Shown: piece after piece, positions 58,247-64,000 of the stretch | Layout of the letters: the number at the start of each line of letters is the position of its first letter | Position numbering within the stretch: position 1 is the stretch's first letter | Source: Homarus americanus | Lineage: Eukaryota > Arthropoda > Malacostraca > Decapoda > Nephropidae | Assembly: GCF_018991925.1 (NCBI RefSeq) | Contig: NW_024737068.1 | Coordinates: 9,893,111-9,957,110, forward strand | Direction: 5' to 3' | DNA: 64,000 nt | The notes under the pieces: generated by a model | The model's input: only the letters and a program-made list of their open reading frames with translations | What the model was told of the DNA's origin: nothing | Database searches by the model: none | Program-made: the position numbers and the translations under genes

Positions 58247-58945
58247 CAGTCAATCCTCATATTAGGCGGTCCCGCATTCCGCGTTTCACCGTTAACGCGG
58301 TGCCTTGCCAGAACCTAACATGCTCACATTCCGCGGTCGTGAACCCCATTACGCGGAGAGCGGCTGGCAAGCCGCGCCATTTTTGGATCCAAACCTCCCG
58401 CCATCCGCCATGTTGTGTAAGAGGCGCGAAAATGGTGCGCACAAGGTCGCCCAGTCATCAAAACATTACCAGTTCTTCACCCGCCACCCACTACAGCCGG
58501 CCCAAGTCAGTGATAGTGATAATTATAGTGAGGATATGGACTTATATGAACTTTGGGGGTTTGACAAAGAGGCCCTGCAAGCCTCTGTGGTGGATAGTGA
58601 TACAATTGATACAAGTGATACAGGTGAGGGCCAATAATCTGCCCTCTGCCTCGGAACCAACCGCCCATCCCCGTGTGCCCAGCCATCTTTTCTACTAATG
58701 TAAGTGTTAAAAAACCTAATATTATTGATATTTCTCTTAATTATTAATTGTGTGTGCATGCCATCATAAAGTTAAGATAATATTTTTACTACAACATAGT
58801 TGTGTGTCGTCAAAAAGTGGAGTTTGGGGATCGGCCCGGACTCCATTTCAATTAATCCCATATGTTATGTTATTCACTTTACGCGTTTCTCACTTTCCGC
58901 GGTACCCTCCGGGTTACATTAACCGCGTAATATGAGGATTGACTG
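58247..58945 (+). mobile_element. 699-bp MITE, CAGTCAACCC family, copy 2
   Basis: CAGTCAATCCTCATATTAGG at 58247 and its inverse at 58945, TA on both sides. It contains the 110-codon open frame 58305-58637 ending SVVDSDTIDTSDTGEGQ and an overlapping frame beginning MVRTRSPSHQN. It differs from copy 1 (11254-11942) mainly by small indels. Confidence 0.88.
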
Positions 58946-58984
58946 TATTATTATTATTATTAGCATTAGCATTATTAATATTAT

Positions 58985-59064
58985 TACATTATCGCTCCCC
59001 AGGCCCCGATGTGGGTCAGTGACCTGTGCCCAGGTGGGCTAATCCCCGTAAAAAAAAAAAAAAA
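58985..59064 (+). mobile_element. LINE 3'-tail fragment with poly(A)
   Basis: GCCCCGATGTGGGTCAGTGA and GGGCTAATCCCCGT followed by about 16 A, same tail as 5677-5745 in inverse. Dead-on-arrival insertion. Confidence 0.65.
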
Positions 59065-59076
59065 ATTAGGGGTTCG

Positions 59077-59207
59077 GGATTGATGATTCTACTCTTCACT
59101 CTTTTTCACATTTTCACCTTCCCCTTAATTCTCAAACTAGATCTGTTTCGAGAGCTGATATCATTACATCTACCAATAAGGATCTGTGCAGTGTTACGAG
59201 TGTCCAC
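59077..59207 (+). pseudogene. LINE reverse transcriptase fragment after YADD
   Basis: DDSTLHSFSHFHLPLNSQTR and SRADIITSTNKDLCSV continue the second LINE. The YA of YADD is lost at the junction. Confidence 0.7.
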
Positions 59208-59405
59208 CATAAGTTTCTGTTCTGGGTATGAAATACATTGGTTCGGATGGTGTGTGGTTAGCTCGAGCAGTTTTGCTCATTACTGGCCCACACTGACTGG
59301 GCCATTGTTCACGTATTAAATTTCTTTTATTACATTATAACTTTGTGTATTTATTGTATTACGTTTGATTACATTATGTTTGTATATACCCGGTATATAT
59401 ATATA
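59208..59405. other. Unassigned 200 bases
   Basis: Begins TGTTACGAGTGTCC, which could be an LTR fragment start, but no partner or ending is found. Confidence 0.3.
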
Positions 59406-59756
59406 CAGTGGGGTATGCTATAACGAACAGATCCTACTACGAATATTCCTATAACGAACAGTTTTACCTATAAAATTGAGAATGCTATAACGAACGAAAC
59501 TCCTACAACGAACATAATTTAAATTTTTTTTTTTCTAATTTATTGTTTTATTATTACAAATATTAATTATATTCTTTATTTCAGGGGTTTAAATCCATAT
59601 TTACGCACTTTTTACAATTTTTACAATTTTATATTATATTTTTCAGTGTTAAGTGGTTGTATTTGGGGGCCTGGAACGGATTAATCCTATAACAAACGAA
59701 TGCTATAACGAACAAGGTTCTAGAACCAATTAGATTCGTTATAGCATACCCCACTG
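59406..59756. mobile_element. 351-bp MITE, CAGTGGGGTATGC family, copy 2
   Basis: Same ends and internal structure as 7252-7599, TA on both sides. The two copies are very similar, so this family was active comparatively late. Confidence 0.9.
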
Positions 59757-59760
59757 TATA

Positions 59761-60120
59761 CAGCTCCTCCCCGAATTACGACCTACTCGACCTTCGTCCA
59801 CCCGCACTTACGACCGCGCGGTTGGGACCAAAAAATTTATCTAATGACATGCATTTTCTATATCGAAACGTTTCCGTCCCGTACGAGAGCGTGGCTTGGG
59901 TCACCGTGTGGGTACAGCTCCCACGCAGTAAAGAGCTTAGTTGGTGTTTGGCTGTCGTATCCTATACTGATCTCCCAGTGTACTGACATTATTTTCGTAT
60001 TTAATTGACTTTATAATGACTGGAAAGAGTAGAAGTGAGAGTGGTGATGGTATCCAGAAGAAAAGGAGACAGTCAATTACTTTGAGACGAAAATGAAGAT
60101 AAAAATGCGGTATGAAAACG
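59761..60120 (+). mobile_element. Left part of a Tigger of the CAGCTCCTCCC family
   Basis: CAGCTCCTCCCCGAATTACG at 59761 after TA, then 5' untranslated sequence and the beginning of a transposase (60016-60096). It is cut at 60120 by a piece of a CAGTCAACCC-type MITE. It suggests the MITE at 20956 descends from this autonomous family. Confidence 0.6.
60016..60096 (+). pseudogene. Tigger transposase start
   Basis: A 26-codon ORF MTGKSRSESGDGIQKKRRQS ending in a TGA shortly after. It resembles the extreme N-terminus of CENP-B/Tigger proteins (basic stretch then ITL). Nothing of the catalytic part remains. Confidence 0.5.
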
Positions 60121-60508
60121 GGGTTTGACAAAGAGGCCCTGCAAGCCTCTGTGGTGGATAGTGATACAGGTGATACAAGTGATACAGGTGAGGGTCAATA
60201 ATCTGCCCTCTGCCTCGGAACCAACCCCCCATCCCTGTGCCCAGCCATCTCTTCTATTAACGTAAGTACTAAAAAACCTAATATTATTGATATTTCTCTT
60301 AAATATTAATTGTGTGTGCATACCATCATAAAATTAAGATGTTATTTTTACTACAACATACGTATTGTGTAGGAAAAAGGGTAGTCTGGGGGGTGGGCCC
60401 AGTCTCTATTTCAATTAATCCCATATGTTATGTTATTTCGTTTACGCGTCTCTCGTTTTACGCGGACCTCCACGGGTTTAATTGACCACGTAAACCAAGA
60501 CTATACTG
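60121..60508 (+). mobile_element. Right part of a CAGTCAACCC-type MITE
   Basis: Starts inside the FDKEALQASVVDSDTGDTSD segment and ends ..GTAAACCAAGACTATACTG, followed by a TA shared with the next element at 60511. Confidence 0.75.
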
Positions 60509-60510
60509 TA

Positions 60511-60985
60511 CAGTGGTCCCTCGGTTAACGAACACAATTCGTTCTAGATGGTCGTTCATTAACCGAAAATTTTGTTAACCGAAACCATTGTTTCAATGGG
60601 ATTTTGGGTAATTGGTTCCAGCTCACCAAAAATTACATACAAAGTATAAATAAATGCAGTAAAGTACACTTTCTTTGAGGTGTGTATGTATAAGGCTCCT
60701 GGTTGATGGTGATGGGAATTAGAAGTGGGGGTGGAGGAGAAGGGAGAAGAGAAGGAAGTGGGGGTGGAAGAGAAATCACCCCATGCTTCATGCCGTCATT
60801 TCACCCATAAAATTTTAAGTTCACTAGGTGTAATTCAAGATGATTTTCTTTAAATCAACACTGCACTGCACTATATATTGTCAAACTGTAAAACAAATTT
60901 CAGAATGACCAACAATTGTACTGTAAAAATGTAAAAATAGTTTATGTTCAGGAGAGCCCCAAGCAAGATGTTAACTGACTCTCTC
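60511..60985 (-). mobile_element. Internally deleted Tigger, GGTCCCTC family
   Basis: CAGTGGTCCCTCGGTTAACG at 60511, the 3' untranslated region as at 21540-21760, then directly the 5' untranslated region as at 23575-23720. The whole transposase is deleted. The right terminal repeat is not recognisable. Confidence 0.75.
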
Positions 60986-61074
60986 CACATGATGGAATCA
61001 CCTATTTCTTACCTTACTGGCCTGATTGCTGACGTTGATTCTCACTTAACGGGGGGTATAGGCGGGCAGCTTCT

Positions 61075-61219
61075 AGTACATTCAGTCTTGCACATAGGAC
61101 ACTTTACTGATTTTGGAAGAACACCATGGGAACGAAAAAATGTGAGTTTCTTCGTTTTTTCCCAAAAACTCGCAATCAACTCCAAATAATTGAAGTTACA
61201 CCCATTGCAGGTTTCCATG
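61075..61219 (-). CDS. ISXO2/Merlin-like N-terminal fragment
   Basis: The ATG at 61219 is in CCCACCATGG context, the animal optimum. The protein reads METCNGCNFNYLELIASFWE, then FFRSHGVLPKSVKCPMCKTEC. This resembles the N-terminal zinc-ribbon region of ISXO2-like (IS1595/Merlin-type) proteins that are scattered through invertebrate genomes. After CPMCKTEC it runs into a stop (61042). It could be a first exon with the donor unclear, or a transposon fragment. No DDE part is present in the window. Confidence 0.45.
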
Positions 61220-62235
<1,016 letters not shown>

Positions 62236-62243
62236 GCCCTTGG

Positions 62244-63283
62244 CAGGGTTGCCAGCTCGGATTTTCAAATGTCGCTAGGCTGGTACCTAAAAGTAGCTAA
62301 ATGTCGCTAAATCTTCCATGGAAAGTCGCTAGCTATTATTCCCCCCCTTCAGTAATTTGATGCAAATTATATTTTCATAATGCCGACTATAATGGACGGA
62401 GTATAAATAAAATGCATTATGTAAAAATAAAAATATTTTTTTTAAAGTTTAATGTGCACACTTACCTATTATTCAATAGTAATTGCATCCCAGTCCTCTC
62501 CGTAGTCGTCGGCAGTGTGAACAACTGTAGAGCTGGAAGCATGTGAAGTGCTTGGTTCAGGTTCTCGTGCAGATATCTTGTAACTGTGTGCCTCCACAGT
62601 CCCTATCTTTCTTAAAATATCACTAGGAAGTTCATAACTTGCACAACAGGTGTTCTGTCTTTTTAACCCATACTTTATTGTAAGAATTGCCTTTAATGTC
62701 GATAGTTTCATTTTGTTGCGCAATTTTGATTTCACAAAGTTCATATTACTAAATGTGCGCTCTACATCTGCGTTTGAATGCGGAACAGATAAGGCAGCGA
62801 GTGCAATTTCAGCCAGATCATGGTAAGGGTTTTCACCTGTCGCATCTCTGTAATTTGCCACTTCTGACCACAATTTTAGGGTGTTAGATGTTTCTGTCCA
62901 GATTGTGTGATGCAGTTTTTTCCACTGGAAATCAATCTTGGTAAGGGTGCTGGAATCTTCTGTAAATAAGTGTGCCAAACCAAGTATATCTGATTTAATA
63001 GGCTTCAAGCATTCATCGGCACTCAGAAAAGAAATAGACTGCAGCACACGAATGTTGTCAGGTAAGTGTTGACGAAGTTGATTTGAGACCCGTTCAAATG
63101 TATTGTCCCTGTAACCCCGTTGCTCTATATTATGGCTCGAAATTAGGAAAACCGAGTTTTCATGGACAGTCCAAAAGTATCCAGAAAGTCGCTAGATTTC
63201 TGTGGATATCTCTAGATTTGCGACAAGTCGCTCTAAAATGTCGCTAGAAAAAAACAAAAAGCTCTAGATCTAGCTACAAAGTG
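62244..63283 (-). mobile_element. hAT-type element, internally deleted
   Basis: The 8-bp duplication GCCCTTGG occurs at 62236-62243 and 63284-63291, the hAT signature length. The left end reads CAGGGTTGCCAGCTCGG, a typical hAT start; the right end ..TAGCTACAAAGTG is less perfect. Three GTCGCTA-type motifs lie near each end (62271, 62303, 62325; 63188, 63227, 63240). The interior encodes only the transposase C-terminus. Confidence 0.7.
62469..63194 (-). pseudogene. hAT transposase C-terminal part with dimerisation domain
   Basis: The frame is open from a TAG near 63195 down to 62469; the first ATG is at 63047. ALSVPHSNADVERTFSNMNF followed by VKSKLRNKM is the hAT C-terminal dimerisation motif, which contains the third catalytic region (VERTFS). 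Upstream, LKLWSEVANYRDATGENPYHDL is the usual lead-in. It lacks the BED finger and the first two catalytic Asp residues. The tail is acidic (DYGEDWDAITIE). It could be made as a small protein if transcribed, but not as an active transposase. Confidence 0.75.
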
Positions 63284-63291
63284 GCCCTTGG

Positions 63292-63666
63292 CCATGTGCA
63301 CCTGCCCGGATCCGCTGAGTGGCAGCAGTGTTACCAGAGTATTGATTGACTAGTTCTCCAAATTACCTTTGAAAAGTAGCAAGTTACACACTCGCTGATC
63401 TGGTACTACTGCAGCATGCGCTGCCGCCTGCCAACTCATCCCAGCTGATGGACAACAACAAATGGACAAGTCACTGCAGTACAGCATTATAATACCGATG
63501 ACAACTTCTTGCACGTGAGGAGTAAAGGTTTTTGTTTGTTTATTATTATCATGACTAAATGTTTAAGGCGTCACATTACTAGTATTTCAAAGATCCTATT
63601 AATGAATGCTGCATGCTGCAGTGTATACTTGTACGTGATGTGGTAAGAGTGGGTTAGGGGTCCGAC
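63292..63666. other. Spacer, no gene
   Basis: About 375 bases without recognisable features. Confidence 0.35.
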
Positions 63667-64000
63667 TAATTACCCAAATGTAGCCGCAATGAAGTCAAAT
63701 AATGGTCCTACATGAATAAATCGGACTGCCAATCACTTCTCGACTAGTATTTGATGTCACAAAGTAAAAAAATATTGGTAAACTTAATTTAATCTGAGTT
63801 AATAGATCGAGTGCATGTACCTAACCTAACCTAACTCAATTTTTTGTTACTTTATGACACCAAATAATAATCGAGAAGTGATTCACAGCCCGATTTACGC
63901 TTGTAGGACCATCATTTGACTTTATTGCGACTACATTTGGGTTCATTTGCGTAATTACTCGCTCCCTCGGTACAAGCACGCGCTCTATTAACTCAGTTAA
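63667..64000. repeat. Compound inverted repeat, continuing past the window
   Basis: Arm A (63667-63775, TAATTACCCAAATGTAGCCG..) has its inverse at 63838-63960. Segment B (63795-63825, CTGAGTTAATAGATCGAGTG..) has its inverse at 63967-64000. The order is A-B-A'-B', not a plain hairpin. Confidence 0.7.
63821..63837. repeat. Three CCTAA units
   Basis: CCTAACCTAACCTAACT matches the arthropod telomere unit (TTAGG in reverse) but is only about three units long, in the loop of the inverted repeat. Confidence 0.5.

Larger units (their letters stand above)
54860..59207 (+). mobile_element. Second Jockey/CR1-type LINE, broken by several insertions
   Basis: The pieces read endonuclease (EILYLGDFN at about 54950-54980), a long EN-RT linker, reverse transcriptase up to 57787, and the region after YADD at 59077-59207. 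Insertions at 54988-56233 and 57790-59064 interrupt it. It is closely related to the LINE at 32452-40955 and extends further 5'. Confidence 0.75.

Noticed and set aside
63821..63837. Telomere tract
   Set aside because: Only about three CCTAA units; far too short to indicate a telomere or an interstitial array.

Overview
This is a repeat-saturated piece of a eukaryotic (metazoan) nuclear genome. I see no bacterial or viral operon structure, rRNA, tRNA or CRISPR. Many TA-flanked Tigger/pogo-type DNA transposons, Ty3/Gypsy elements with DTGA proteases, Jockey/CR1-type LINE pieces, long (TA)n arrays and a few CCTAA (arthropod telomere-type) units suggest an arthropod. A decapod crustacean is my best guess, but the sequence alone does not prove it.

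The only host-gene signal I can defend is on the minus strand. Two short open segments, 44037-44179 and 1231-1298, each have a canonical splice acceptor and donor, and their phases fit (AG|G). The first has ATGs in good context followed by a hydrophobic anchor. The second reads like the stretch just before the Rossmann core of DHRS7-like short-chain dehydrogenases. If they belong together, most of the window is one ~42.7 kb intron filled with transposons.

Layout. 1-7.6 kb: unique intron sequence, then a nest of TA-flanked elements ending in a solo LTR (4801-5441) whose empty-site paralogue lies in the same window. 8.2-13.5 kb: one Tigger-type element nested inside another, including three MITEs joined by single shared TAs. 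13.7-17.1 kb: a young LTR element with an intact 724-codon Gag-protease-integrase-tail ORF. 18.0-20.3 kb: an older, different LTR element with the same Gag-protease-integrase-tail layout. 21.5-23.8 kb: a Tigger with one nonsense codon. 26.0-28.5 kb: a Tigger with an uninterrupted 584-codon transposase and perfect ends. 30.8-41.5 kb: a Tigger broken by a LINE, itself broken by a MITE and a Gypsy element. 41.6-43.9 kb: a terminal-inverted-repeat transposon encoding a DDE-like protein of a family I cannot name, possibly read through a +1 shift. 45.4-47.9 kb: a decayed Tigger. 50.4-53.4 kb: a truncated Gypsy element. 54.9-59.2 kb: a second LINE broken by several MITEs. 59.4-61.2 kb: chained MITEs and an ISXO2-like fragment. 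62.2-63.3 kb: a hAT derivative with an 8-bp duplication. 63.7-64.0 kb: an inverted repeat running off the edge.

In function the window is a transposon graveyard with two or three possibly recent elements (25961-28499, 13726-17092 and perhaps 41616-43892) inside or beside a host gene. Relative ages can be read from nesting and from LTR divergence counted by eye: about 1% at 13.7 kb, 3% at 34.7 kb and 7% at 18.0 kb.
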